From: Flavobacterium davisii
GTDB taxonomy: Bacteria; Bacteroidota; Bacteroidia; Flavobacteriales; Flavobacteriaceae
Length of the DNA stretch: 64,000 bases
Reading direction: 5' to 3'
NCBI RefSeq assembly: GCF_019565505.1
Contig: NZ_CP067378.1
Span: 992,001-1,056,000, forward strand
Under the pieces are notes generated by a model. It was not told where the DNA came from. It saw only the letters and a program-made list of their open reading frames with translations, and ran no database searches. Shown here piece by piece: positions 30,152 to 39,713 of this stretch (position 1 is its first letter; each line of letters begins with the position of its first letter). Position numbers and translations under genes: made by a program.

Positions 30152-30444
30152 ACTAAAAATGTAATTAAATTATGGTGTGTTGAAAAATAAATCAACGTAA
30201 ATTAGTGTCTGTTTTTTTTTTAAAATTCTTCAATTTTAGCAATTTTTGAAAGGTTTTAATTCTTTTAGAACCTTTAACTCGGAACTTTAAATATCCAAAT
30301 TGTAAAATTTAATAAATAGGTGCAAGTTTATTAAAGGGTTTATCATAAAAACCTTGCCTTTAATAATAAAAATCAACTTCTGATCTATTGTTTTTTACGA
30401 AGATTTGAGTTTTTAGGAGCAACTGATTTACTTATCCATAATTA
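30152..30444. other. AT-rich intergenic region
   Basis: No gene, strong hairpin with a T-tract, or repeat was found between the defence locus end (30445) and the hypothetical gene. It contains the short inverted pair AAAGGTTTTAATTC and GAACCTTT around 30250-30275, which could be a weak terminator. Confidence 0.4.
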
Positions 30445-32025
30445 TTATATCAAATGTCTTACTTTAATTTTCTTATATTTTTTACCTAATCCCATTAAAA
30501 TGGCATCGTTATTTTTGATGATGAGTTCTCCTTTTTGAAGGCTGGCGATTGCTTGTTTTATTTCTACTAATTCACTTCCCGATACTCCATACATGTCTTT
30601 TAGTACGCCATCATTGATGGATTGTTGTTTCATTATTAATGGATATTGTGCGTTTGCGTAGAAATCAAAGAATTTACTTTTATATGCATCCATGTTTTGG
30701 GTTGCAAGTATGATACTCATGCCTTTGTTACGACCTACAGCTATTAAATCGCGAAGTGGTTTGTTATCAAAGCCTAACATGTAATGTGCTTCATCAATTA
30801 TGGTGAAGTGACGTAGCTCTACTTTTTCTTTGTCATTGGCTTGTACAGGTAGGTTTTCATATATAGCATTTAGTTTCGAAACTATAAAATATACTATGGC
30901 TTTACCAATTGGGCCATCGTTTGGAAATTTGTCCATTTTTACAATGAAGCTATTTCCGATTAAGTCGATACGATCTTCGTTTGAAAACAAATTGGAACGT
31001 TCTAATTGACTCAATACCGCTTTTACACTGTCAGTTTTTTCTCTGTCTTTTTCGGGTTGAAGTTCTGTATAGCTTTCGATTATTTGAGTAAAGTTGATTG
31101 GTTTCCCTTTAGTGTCTTTATATGCATTAATTATTGCTGATGACAATCTTTCACTCATATTAGCACTAATAGTTGCCCTGTCTATTGATAACAAAGCATT
31201 GGCTAATTCTGTAGAGTATAAGTTGATTTCATTTTGTGTTTTGCCTACAAAATTTTTGAAAGGTGTAATAGGTAAAGGTTCTACCATTGGGTCTAAAATA
31301 GCCGAACGGTCTACTTCAAAATGACGTAACCAATCGTTGTTTGCCATGTCTGAAAACTCGCCTTTGTAGTCAAAGAATAGGAAGTTTACTGGATAATTAC
31401 TTTCTACAGATAGTGAACGCATTTCGTTCATTAATACTGCTAATAAATTTGATTTACCAGAACCTGTTGTTCCTGCTACCAAAATTTGTGTATTGGTTAC
31501 ATTTTTACTATTCATATCTAAATAGGCATTGATGTCGCCATCATAACTACCGATATTTAAATTTAAGAATGGAATTTGACCTGCTTTTATAGACGCTGCA
31601 GTACTTACTTTTAACCAATCATGTAAAGTATCACCTTTCATCAGAATGTCAAAACCTCTAAAGATTTCTGCGTTTACAACTTTACTTTTTGAGATGTTAT
31701 CTTCCCAATTGATATCTAAATCGTGATATCTTAACTTGATTAATGATGCTAGTATTCCGTTTAAATTGTGAACTGTAAATAGTGTTGGGTGAATACTATT
31801 TGAAGACATTTGCATGTTCAAATCGTCTTTTGTTCTTTTTTCTGTGTCGGACAAACCTGCGATTAAACACATACGCATCAATTTAGCATTACCTTTAGGA
31901 GTAACGTTTTTATGATTGTCTGTATAGTGTTTTAAATTTATATATTTTTCTAAACGTTCACGCAAATCATTCATTTTTGAATTTAGTGCTTCCGCTTGTC
32001 TTAAACCTGTTTCTATTGCTGCCAT
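30445..32025 (-). CDS. DndE/HerA-like ATPase, last gene of the defence locus
   Basis: 526 residues. The N-terminal ~60 residues (LRERLEKYINLKHYTDNHKN, MRMCLIAGLS) resemble DndE, a small DNA-binding protein. The rest is a HerA/FtsK-like motor (DUF87): Walker A GTTGSGKSN near residue 185, FLFFDYKGEF, Walker B FTIIDEAHY near 410, and the sensor/arginine region GRNKGMSIILATQN. HerA-type pumps move DNA and often partner with nucleases or SMC-like proteins. It lies 12 bp after the DndD-like gene, so they are co-expressed. Fusion of a DndE-like head to a HerA motor also occurs in phosphorothioation clusters, but no sulfur-transfer gene is present here. Confidence 0.7.
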   Translation of the reverse strand: MAAIETGLRQAEALNSKMNDLRERLEKYINLKHYTDNHKNVTPKGNAKLMRMCLIAGLSDTEKRTKDDLNMQMSSNSIHPTLFTVHNLNGILASLIKLRYHDLDINWEDNISKSKVVNAEIFRGFDILMKGDTLHDWLKVSTAASIKAGQIPFLNLNIGSYDGDINAYLDMNSKNVTNTQILVAGTTGSGKSNLLAVLMNEMRSLSVESNYPVNFLFFDYKGEFSDMANNDWLRHFEVDRSAILDPMVEPLPITPFKNFVGKTQNEINLYSTELANALLSIDRATISANMSERLSSAIINAYKDTKGKPINFTQIIESYTELQPEKDREKTDSVKAVLSQLERSNLFSNEDRIDLIGNSFIVKMDKFPNDGPIGKAIVYFIVSKLNAIYENLPVQANDKEKVELRHFTIIDEAHYMLGFDNKPLRDLIAVGRNKGMSIILATQNMDAYKSKFFDFYANAQYPLIMKQQSINDGVLKDMYGVSGSELVEIKQAIASLQKGELIIKNNDAILMGLGKKYKKIKVRHLI

Positions 32026-32037
32026 AACTTCCTAGTA

Positions 32038-34040
32038 TTAATTTGGGAAATACCCTTCAACTACTTCTGTTAATTGATTTTCTTTATCGCGAACTAATGT
32101 GAATTTTTTTGCAATAAAATTTTCAATTTTTTCTAAATCGATATGTTTTCTTATTTCGCTATCGGTACTTAACAAAATAGTTTGATGTGACAACTTAGGG
32201 AAATAGTTTTCTAGAAGTGAAGCTCTACTACTTTCATCTAAATATCCCATTACTGTATCAATCATTACAGGTGGATTATAATCTCCGAAATAGTGTAGTG
32301 ATTTCAAAAGTACCGGATAATAATTTGTTTAGATGCTGCATTTAATTCCTCTAAATAGATTTCGTTACCTGCTTTGTGGTAAATTTTGAATGAAAGATTA
32401 CTTAAATCTTCCGACAGTTCAACACGATCAATTTGATTTTCATAAGCCACTAATGTTGTGTTTAAGTCATTTTTCATTGCTTCTTCAATGCGTGACTTTT
32501 TGTTAACCAATAATGCGTTTGAGACTTTTGTAAATAATGGTCCTAATTTTTTAAGTATTTCTAATTTTGGATTAGGAACTTCTTCATCTGATAAATCGAA
32601 TTTTTTGATTTTAGTATCTAGTTTTTCAATATCGGATTTATAGCCTTTGATGGTTTCTTTGTGCTCTTTTATTTTGAGCTCGTTTGCCTCGAAGCTTTGA
32701 ATGATTTCGTCACCACCGTCAACATCACTTTTTCTTAAATCTAACAACTGAATTTTTAAATTTGGTAAAGTAGCTAGTTCTTTTTCCAAACTTTCTTTTT
32801 GCTGTTCTATTATGGTAAATTGATTGATACTAGACCAACCCAGTAATTGTTCCAAATTAGTTACATCGTTTTTATCGATAAAATCATAATCGGCTTTGAT
32901 ATTGCCTTGATTTGATTTTTTTATGATGTATTCTTTAAGTAATCCTTTTTGTTCGTTTGTTAGTTCTGATTCTATTAAATTGTTTTCTTTTAAGAATGCT
33001 ATTACTTTTTCTGAAATTTTAGTAACATGCTCTGGTTCAATAAAATCATTATTGTTTTTTTGACTTTTTTCAGCTAAAACTAACTCGATTTCGTTTTGAA
33101 TGATGGAAATGAGTTTAGGTATAAATACCTGAATTTCTATATCATTTAAGAATCTTTCCGATTGTTCTATAAATAATGTCTCTCTGTTGAGAATGTCTTC
33201 TATTTTTCTTTCTACTAGTTGTATTTGTTCTTTGATATTTGCTTGTAGATTTTTACCTTCTTTAGCACTTTCATAAAACTCCTTTTGACTTAATGAATAG
33301 CTTAACGCACGTTCGTAATGCGTGTTAGTTGCTACTATTAATTCTTCAATTTTCTTCTTTTCTTCTAATAGATTTTTGTATTGATTGCGTTCTTCTTCAA
33401 TTTCAATACCTTGTGCAATGTAGTCTTGTGTTAAAATATTAGTTGCATTGCCTAATTGAATGTATTTATTGAACCCCATTACGTTTTCAATATTTTCTTT
33501 GATGACTCTGTTAAGGTATTCGTCTTTTAATAAATTACCTGCTTCCATAGCATCAAACAAGAAATATTTACTCAATTCTTGTGGCAGATTGGCTTTGATG
33601 ATTTTATTTACTTCGGCTTCTTTTTTTACTCTTTCTGCATGAGGCGTTGCTGTACCATATTGAAACACATCGCCATTAAGATTTAGTGTTACTGCTTCAA
33701 CTGGGCTGTTTTGTGCATTGATGGTATATAAACGCTTGATGATGTATTTATAATCATTATGAAGCACTTTACCCGTGAAGTGAATTTCAAGTTCTATTTT
33801 ATTAGAACTATTTCCTTCATTTTTTGCTCTTTCTCCAGCGTTTTGTAATTTGTTGAAGTATTCAAAGTCTTTCACTTTTAAACCGTAAAGTGCATAGTAA
33901 ATGGCTTGAAACAAGGTGGTTTTACCACCACCATTTTCACCACCAATTAAAATAATAGGTTGCTCTTCGTTTACCGTTAAGTCTAAATCGAGTTCGCGAT
34001 AGGTTTTAAAGTTTTTGGCAATAATTCTGGTAATTAGCAT
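32038..34040 (-). CDS. DndD-like SMC/Rad50-type ATPase, one frameshift
   Basis: About 667 residues in two frames. The 578-residue part has Walker A GGENGGGKTT near residue 34, long coiled coils (about 210-500) and LNAASKQIII, the ABC signature region. Restoring one base near 32313-32314 joins it to LLKSLHYFGDYNPPVMIDTVMGYLDESSR (Walker B and D-loop, given in two parts: LLKSLHYFG and PPVMIDTVMGYLD) and the C-terminus. The arrangement is that of DndD, an ATPase that nicks or clamps DNA in Dnd systems. It is tightly spaced between the 71-aa gene (5 bp) and the HerA-like gene (12 bp). Confidence 0.75.
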
Positions 34041-34045
34041 AATCC

Positions 34046-34261
34046 TTATATTTTGTTTAACGCCTTTTCGATGATTTTCTCAATCTTTTTGCTTTCAATA
34101 TCTTCGTTATTTATTTTTAGGTTGTGGAATTCTTTTAATATATTTTCTTGTAACCATTCAAAATCTAAGCCTTGTTCTTCTGTTAGATTTTGAATGATAT
34201 CCATATCTTCTTTACGGATTCCGTAGTGTATGAATGCTGTATCTAAACCTTTGTTTATCAT
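34046..34261 (-). CDS. 71-residue small protein of the modification locus
   Basis: Acidic, helical and without membrane segments (GIRKEDMDIIQNLTEEQGLD, ENILKEFHNLKINNEDIESKK). It lies directly before the DndD-like gene with a 5-bp gap. Small proteins of this kind occur beside DndD-like ATPases in DNA-modification loci; here it may bridge Res or Mod and the SMC protein. Function unknown. Confidence 0.6.
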   Translation of the reverse strand: MINKGLDTAFIHYGIRKEDMDIIQNLTEEQGLDFEWLQENILKEFHNLKINNEDIESKKIEKIIEKALNKI

Positions 34262-34288
34262 AAACTTATATTTTTAACTTTAGATTCT

Positions 34289-34359
34289 TGTTAGCTTTTT
34301 GCTGTTTTTTTAACATGAACTTTTGAACGTGTTAACTTTTTCCGTTTTTTTTAACATGA
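34289..34359. repeat. Pair of 30-bp direct repeats in the Res-small protein gap
   Basis: Two imperfect copies at 34289-34318 and 34330-34359 (41 bp apart) share, on the plus strand, GTTARCTTTTT, two variable bases, GTTTTTTT and AACATGA. They lie in the only sizeable gap (147 bp) of the Res-to-HerA gene string and may be binding sites for a regulator of the small protein/DndD/HerA genes. Confidence 0.45.
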
Positions 34360-34408
34360 GTTTCTAAACCCCATAACAATTTAAATTATAGTGATTAGTA
34401 TATAAATG

Positions 34409-36709
34409 TTATTCTTTTGCGTTAACAGGGTCAAATCTATCCCAACCGTTCGTATCTTTTGTATTGGTGATTTTGTTTTTACAATACCACCAAGTTGTTG
34501 TTCCATTATTATCTTTAGGAATTAATATTCCTCCAATTGTTTTATGGCCTTTTTCATTTCTTTCAGCAATAAAATCTATTAGTGCATTGTGTTTTAAGTG
34601 TGCTTTTTCAGGCTCACTCCCCAAAGATTTTGTGTCAAACAAATAAGTTACACCTGTTTTACTTAGTATCACAAAATCAACATAAAAAAGACTTTGTTTT
34701 CCATTATTGTCAATGTATGGAACTGCAAAGTGTTCTTTTGCTTTTTCTCCATTTTTATACCACCAATGTAGATTTTCTTTTTGTACCTCTAAATAGGTAG
34801 CAAATCTAACCTCGGGGAAGAAGCTCTTTTGTATTCATAAAAAGGTTCTAATGCATGTTTTTCTACACTCTCTTTTTCATCATACAATTCATTATAAATT
34901 CTTTCAACAGGAACTTCCCATTTGTAATTTTGAATATCTTTTGTGGCTTTGTTTGCTTTTTTCTTCTTGCATTTCTTGATAACGCTCCTTTGCTTTTTCA
35001 ATTAACTCGATGAAAATAGGTTGGTTATCGTTATACAACATTATTTTAATAGCATCATACTCGATGATACCAAAATAATCTTCAAAGAAATATTTCATAG
35101 CTCCTTCTAAAACAGGAGTACTATCGACCGCTGCATAAGGAGCCGTTAATGAACGACAAAAATCTCTAAACAAACGCGCTAATTCACTAGGCGTTTTGGC
35201 AAAACGAGCTGTTTCTGTAACTAATTGTGTTTCTACTTCACCAGTTAGTAATACATTTTCAGGAATTACAATTTCTATGGTATTGATATCCGTGTTGATG
35301 AATCGCTTTTTTAGTAATTGCTTATTGGTTTCGAAAAAATGGTCTGAACCTATTTCTCTTTTTAATTCCCAATTTAATTCTGCAATTTCATACAAGGCAG
35401 TTCTAAATTTTGCCCCTAAACGATTTCTAACAATACGAGTATTGATGTAAGTAGAATCTAAATAAACTGGTATGTAGTTTTCAATTCTACGAGCCTTGTT
35501 CATGGTGATATAACTCATGTCATCTTGAACTATTTCTATTTGATTTTTACTTAAATTGGTAAAAACATATCCTTGATTTAATAATGGATTAGGATAATGC
35601 TTCTGTTCCGGCATACGCAAAATTCTACCTACCGTTTGAATCGTGAATGTGGTACTTTTTAATTCTCTAAAAATTAAAAGAACACCTGCACGAGGACAAT
35701 CCCAACCTAAAGCTATGGCTTGTTTGAATAATAATACTTCCACCATATTATCTGGTTTTTCAATATCGGCTACATTGTCTTTTCTGCCTGATAACCAAAC
35801 GGCTAGTTTATTATTGCTAACAGTAATATTGTAGTTGTATTCTAAATTTTGTAACACCACATCGATATATTTTTCATCATCGGCTGTGTTGTTATCACTA
35901 GAATCGTTTGGTAATTGGATTAACAATAAAGGATTGATTTTTACACCTAAATTTTCATAGGCTTGACGTAATGCTGACCTTTTTGCTAATGCTTGCTCTA
36001 ATAAAATTTCTTCTAATGAACGCCCTTGTTGTTGTATGGTATCTAAAGCTGGATTTAAAATGATTCCTTCTTTAATCATTTCTTCTGCAATAACGTCTTG
36101 ACGCTCTACCAAAGTTCTGTAATCACTATTTGTTGTAGGTGTTGCCGATACTCTAATTTCTACTTTTGGATATATTTTTTGTAATACTTCATTGGCACGT
36201 TTTGCTGTTTTTGTATTCGCAAACATGTGTTCTTCGTCTATAATGACAATGATTTCTGTATCGTTTAATTTGGCTTTGTTAATGAAACTATAAAGATTTT
36301 TATTGGTTTCATTTTCTTTAATCATCGTGTTTTTCTCTTTATTGATGCTTTCCCAATTTACAAACAACACTTCGTTTGGTAGTAATTCATCGTTAGAAAC
36401 ATCTTCAAAGAAAATAGGTTTTATGGAACGCATTTCGGCAAAAAAGCCTTTCATAGCGTTGTAACTTTGAATGTATAATTTGTTAGGCGCTATCCAAATA
36501 AAAGCCGCTTTACGTTTTTCTAATTCATAACGTTCTGGTAATTCTTCACAAAACTTGTTTAGCAATGATGCCATCATTACAGTTTTGCCAGAACCTGTGG
36601 GTGCTTTGAAAATTAAATTTTGTCTTGCACCGAGTCTTTTTAATAATTTATATAGGTTTTTCGTAAGGTCGTTTACGGCTTCTTCTTGGTATTTTTTTAA
36701 ATGTATCAT
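34409..36709 (-). CDS. Type III restriction helicase-nuclease (Res-like), two frameshifts
   Basis: Three frame segments form about 766 residues. Helicase motifs: Walker A APTGSGKTVMMASLL near residue 40, DEEH in IIVIIDEEHMFANT, motif III RVSATPTT, and motif VI QTVGRILRMPE. A T6 run at 34957-34962 and a G4 run at 34814-34817 (plus strand) break the frame. Restored text runs VPVERIYNELYDEKES ... ASSP-EVRFATYLEVQKEN ... SLFYVDFVILSKTG ... YLFDTKS, which is a PD-(D/E)xK nuclease core (D-x-V and D-T-K). Type III Res cuts DNA after ATP-driven movement when Mod finds unmethylated sites. It is shorter than EcoP15I Res and separated from Mod by the AbiF gene. Confidence 0.75.
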
Positions 36710-36716
36710 AAATTAT

Positions 36717-37610
36717 TTACTTCCAAAATTGTTCTTGTTTCCAGTTCTTTGGAAAACCCATTTCTTTTTCTTGTGCCAAAGGGCAATTACTCATTAATGC
36801 TACTAAATTTGCTTTAAAGTTATGATTTGGACTAATATTGTTTAGTATATACATAATATTACAAAGTATAGCATAGGTTTTATTTGTGTAAAAAGTTTTG
36901 TTTTCTACATATGGATAAAGTGTCTTTCTTGGAATGGTTATTTCTGGTAACCTACGGTTCCAAACTCTACCATGGTGTGCACAAGTATTTCTTAAAATAC
37001 TAAAACAATACATCCAGTTGCATAATACATCTACATCTTTTAAACCATAATAAGTTGCTACACTAGTTTTAGTAGCATCTTTTTTTAAATTCTTAAATAG
37101 TTTGGAAAGTAATCCCATACTGCTAACCTCAAGACTCATCCAGCTTGGCGGACTTGTAGGTTTTGTATATTTATTTTTGTAATGTTTTATAAACGTTTCA
37201 TTACTACGGTCTATTTCTTTTTCTAAACTGGCTATATGTTCAGCAAAGTACACTGGGTTGTTATACAATTCTGGTTTTAAATGCCAATGACTTCCATGAA
37301 CCAAAGCATATTGATAGATAATTTGTGTTCTGAAGGATACCTCAATTTTTTCGATAGCATTAAAAATCAACAAGCGTAATTGTCTATCAAAAACGTATAA
37401 ATGAATGATTTCTTCAAATGAAATTTTCTTTTTAAAGGGATGGTTTTCTGCTTCGTTATCTTGAAATGGATAGGTATAGGCACGTAAACGATAATAACTG
37501 ATGTTAGACAAATAGTGTGATGCTTTTTCTGGATTAGCAATTTCAAGCCCTCTCGCTTGTAATTTTTCTATTTGTTCGGTAATGGTGATGGGTGCTTTTT
37601 TATACTGCAT
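36717..37610 (-). CDS. Abi_2 / AbiF-like abortive infection protein
   Basis: 297 residues of the Abi_2 family: start YKKAPITITEQIEKLQARGL, SHYLSNISYYRLRAYTYPFQ, VFDRQLRLLIFNAIEKIEVSFRTQI (end quoted as IEKIEVSFRTQ) and PPSWMSLEVSSMGLLSKLF. RNTCAHHGRVWNRR near residue 207 is the R-x4-6-H HEPN RNase motif. Proteins of this family block phage growth by abortive infection. The gene sits between Mod and Res, 7 bp from Res, so it is built into the type III operon. A structured RNA candidate lies just upstream, as known for abiF genes. Confidence 0.8.
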   Translation of the reverse strand: MQYKKAPITITEQIEKLQARGLEIANPEKASHYLSNISYYRLRAYTYPFQDNEAENHPFKKKISFEEIIHLYVFDRQLRLLIFNAIEKIEVSFRTQIIYQYALVHGSHWHLKPELYNNPVYFAEHIASLEKEIDRSNETFIKHYKNKYTKPTSPPSWMSLEVSSMGLLSKLFKNLKKDATKTSVATYYGLKDVDVLCNWMYCFSILRNTCAHHGRVWNRRLPEITIPRKTLYPYVENKTFYTNKTYAILCNIMYILNNISPNHNFKANLVALMSNCPLAQEKEMGFPKNWKQEQFWK

Positions 37611-37635
37611 GGCTTATAGGATTTAAGGATACAGT

Positions 37636-37692
37636 ATAAAAATCGAAAACCTGCCAAAGTGTGCATCGTAGAGAGGCATGGCAGGTATTATT
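37636..37692 (-). ncRNA. Candidate abiF-type small RNA
   Basis: Between Mod and the Abi_2 gene the minus strand carries an 8-bp perfect stem (ACCTGCCA, plus-strand arms 37649-37656 and 37679-37686) with a 22-nt loop, ending in TTTTCGATTTTT. A TATTTTTG box (37698-37705), a match to TAnnTTTG, lies 6-12 bp upstream. A conserved 'abiF RNA' upstream of such genes is known and proposed to act as an antitoxin. I cannot align to its model, so assignment rests on position, hairpin and promoter box. It may instead be an attenuator. Confidence 0.5.
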
Positions 37693-37760
37693 ACCAGCAA
37701 AAATACAACTATTTTTTATGTATTTGTAATATAAATTCATTTTTTTAAGAATTTAACATT

Positions 37761-39713
37761 TTAATGGGCGTCTTGATTGAACAAATTTTCTTCTTCGCCT
37801 ACTGCATCTTCCTCTAACACAGGAACAACTTCACGTTTCTTTTTAGGCAACACATTTTGATACGCTTTGTAAATAGCATCTGGTAAGGCACAAAGGGTAA
37901 TTAAGGGCAACACCTCTTCAAAGTCTTCTGTGAAAGGATATTGTCCATGGCTAAATACATATACTTTTACAGGGTTGTCGTTTGTTTTTTGAGTATGCAA
38001 CGCTTCAATGATTTCGAAACTATCTTCAATACGCACTTCATCATAGATTACAATAAATTGTGCCGTTTTACTAGTAAAAGCTTTGAACCATTTTTCCTTT
38101 GAAGGAAACGCTGTATAACAATCTTCTTTGATACATAACAGTTCTGTAGCTAAATAGGTTAATTCGCGTTTGTTTTTCAAAGAGGTATCACGACTCACAA
38201 ACTCGCTTTTATAATAACGTAGATTGTTATTTTTTAACCCCTCTACAGCAACTCCTTTGGCATTGGTATAACCTTGAATTACGCGTTTATTGCGTTCATA
38301 AGTAACTTCTTCACAAATGTTATTTTCGTTGTTGGTTACTAAAATGCACTGACGATTCCCACCATCTTCGAAATTGAGTGCCATTGTTGCATGAAGTGTT
38401 GTACCTGAGCCTGCAAAAAAATCAAGAATTATTTTTGGATTTGGATGAATATTCTTGAGAAGATATTGTGAAGCTGAAGTTACTTTTGGATATGGAAAAT
38501 TTATATTCAAATCTTTCATCAGAGCTTCATCTGAAGCTCCATTATTGTATATGGAAGGGATAACTTCTGATAAATTTTCTTTTAGTAAATATTTTTTTCG
38601 AGGCTGTGTATTTTCATCTTTCCCAAATATAATTAATCCATCTTTTAATAATTTATCCATTGTTCTGTCTGGATTCCTCCAACCTTTAGCAGGAACAGGA
38701 CAAGATTTATTTGTTACAGGATGAATTAATGGTCTATGAGATCGTGTTTCGGGCTTATCAGGTGCTGCCATAGAAACACTTTGATAAACATTGCCATTTT
38801 CATCAATAAATTGGTAGGCTTTTTCACCACCTGAAAAATCTTGTTTAGAAATCCAAGATTGAAATTCAGTATTTACTAATTCTAAATCGTAGGTCACTTC
38901 AAAATCTTTAATTATTTCCTTTGAATAATTAAAAGGCTTTATTACTTCTTTTATTGATTCTGGTATTTGTTTTTTACCTATTTTTAAAAATAGTGTTTTA
39001 GCCTTATTCAATATCGTTAATGCGTTTGGTTTTGATCTGGTTAGAATATTTTCTAAATTTTTAAAATTCTCTTTGTTTTTCGCGTAAATCAAAACATATT
39101 CGTGCATTGTCGCGACACCTGCGACTTCTCCTTTTGGGTTCAATTTGTTCCAAATAATTACTCCAAGAAAATCATTATTAGAGAATATTTCCGTTTCAAG
39201 TAGTAAGTTTAGTGCATCAAATTCATTTTCATCAATATGACATATAAAAACACCTTCCTCTGTTAATAACCTTTTTGCAATTTTTAATCTTTTAGAAATA
39301 AAATTTAACCAAGTAGAATGTTTGAACGGGTCTTCTTTTAAAATCCACTTATCATTATATCTAAATTCGTTTTCTTTTCCGGTATTGTATGGTGGGTCAA
39401 TGTATATTACATCAATTTTATTTTCGTGAGTAAAAGTCAAAGCTGTCAAAGCATGAAGGTTATCTCCTTCTATCAATACATGATTTGGACTATCATCATT
39501 TCCGCTTACGATTGCTTTTTCTTTTACTTCTTTTAAAACAGGAAGATTTTCTCGTAGTTGTTCCTCAACTTGTTCTGGATTGTCTTCCCAAACTAAACCG
39601 TATTTCTTTTTAGTATTTACTAAATTGATTAGGTAAGCACGTTCGTCTTGCGAAATGCCATCGAGTTGTTTTATTTTTGAGATAAGGTCTTGTTTGTTCA
39701 TGTTTAATTCCAA
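37761..39713 (-). CDS. mod: Type III DNA methyltransferase (Mod)
   Basis: 650 residues; the start MELNMNKQDLISKIKQLDG overlaps the DUF262 stop by 10 bp (MNKQDL is an alternative start). DPPYNTGKENEF (residues 106-117) is motif IV of N6-adenine methylases, and FFAGSGTTLHATM near 433 is motif I. Motif IV before motif I makes it the beta class, as in type III Mod. LNFISKRLKIAKRLL and GVFICHIDENEFD are also typical. The central ~200 residues should hold the target recognition domain. It would mark self DNA for this locus and guide Res. The frame is intact. Confidence 0.85.
   Translation of the reverse strand: MELNMNKQDLISKIKQLDGISQDERAYLINLVNTKKKYGLVWEDNPEQVEEQLRENLPVLKEVKEKAIVSGNDDSPNHVLIEGDNLHALTALTFTHENKIDVIYIDPPYNTGKENEFRYNDKWILKEDPFKHSTWLNFISKRLKIAKRLLTEEGVFICHIDENEFDALNLLLETEIFSNNDFLGVIIWNKLNPKGEVAGVATMHEYVLIYAKNKENFKNLENILTRSKPNALTILNKAKTLFLKIGKKQIPESIKEVIKPFNYSKEIIKDFEVTYDLELVNTEFQSWISKQDFSGGEKAYQFIDENGNVYQSVSMAAPDKPETRSHRPLIHPVTNKSCPVPAKGWRNPDRTMDKLLKDGLIIFGKDENTQPRKKYLLKENLSEVIPSIYNNGASDEALMKDLNINFPYPKVTSASQYLLKNIHPNPKIILDFFAGSGTTLHATMALNFEDGGNRQCILVTNNENNICEEVTYERNKRVIQGYTNAKGVAVEGLKNNNLRYYKSEFVSRDTSLKNKRELTYLATELLCIKEDCYTAFPSKEKWFKAFTSKTAQFIVIYDEVRIEDSFEIIEALHTQKTNDNPVKVYVFSHGQYPFTEDFEEVLPLITLCALPDAIYKAYQNVLPKKKREVVPVLEEDAVGEEENLFNQDAH

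Noticed and set aside
30445..34040. A DNA phosphorothioation (Dnd) system
   Set aside because: Only DndD-like and DndE-like proteins are present. No cysteine desulfurase DndA, DndB or DndC is visible, and the neighbours are type III Mod and Res.
34950..34970. Programmed -1 frameshift in Res at the A6 run
   Set aside because: The zero frame reads GAA AAA AGC, which does not place the A-AAA-AAG slippery heptamer correctly, and similar indels hit unrelated genes all over the window.
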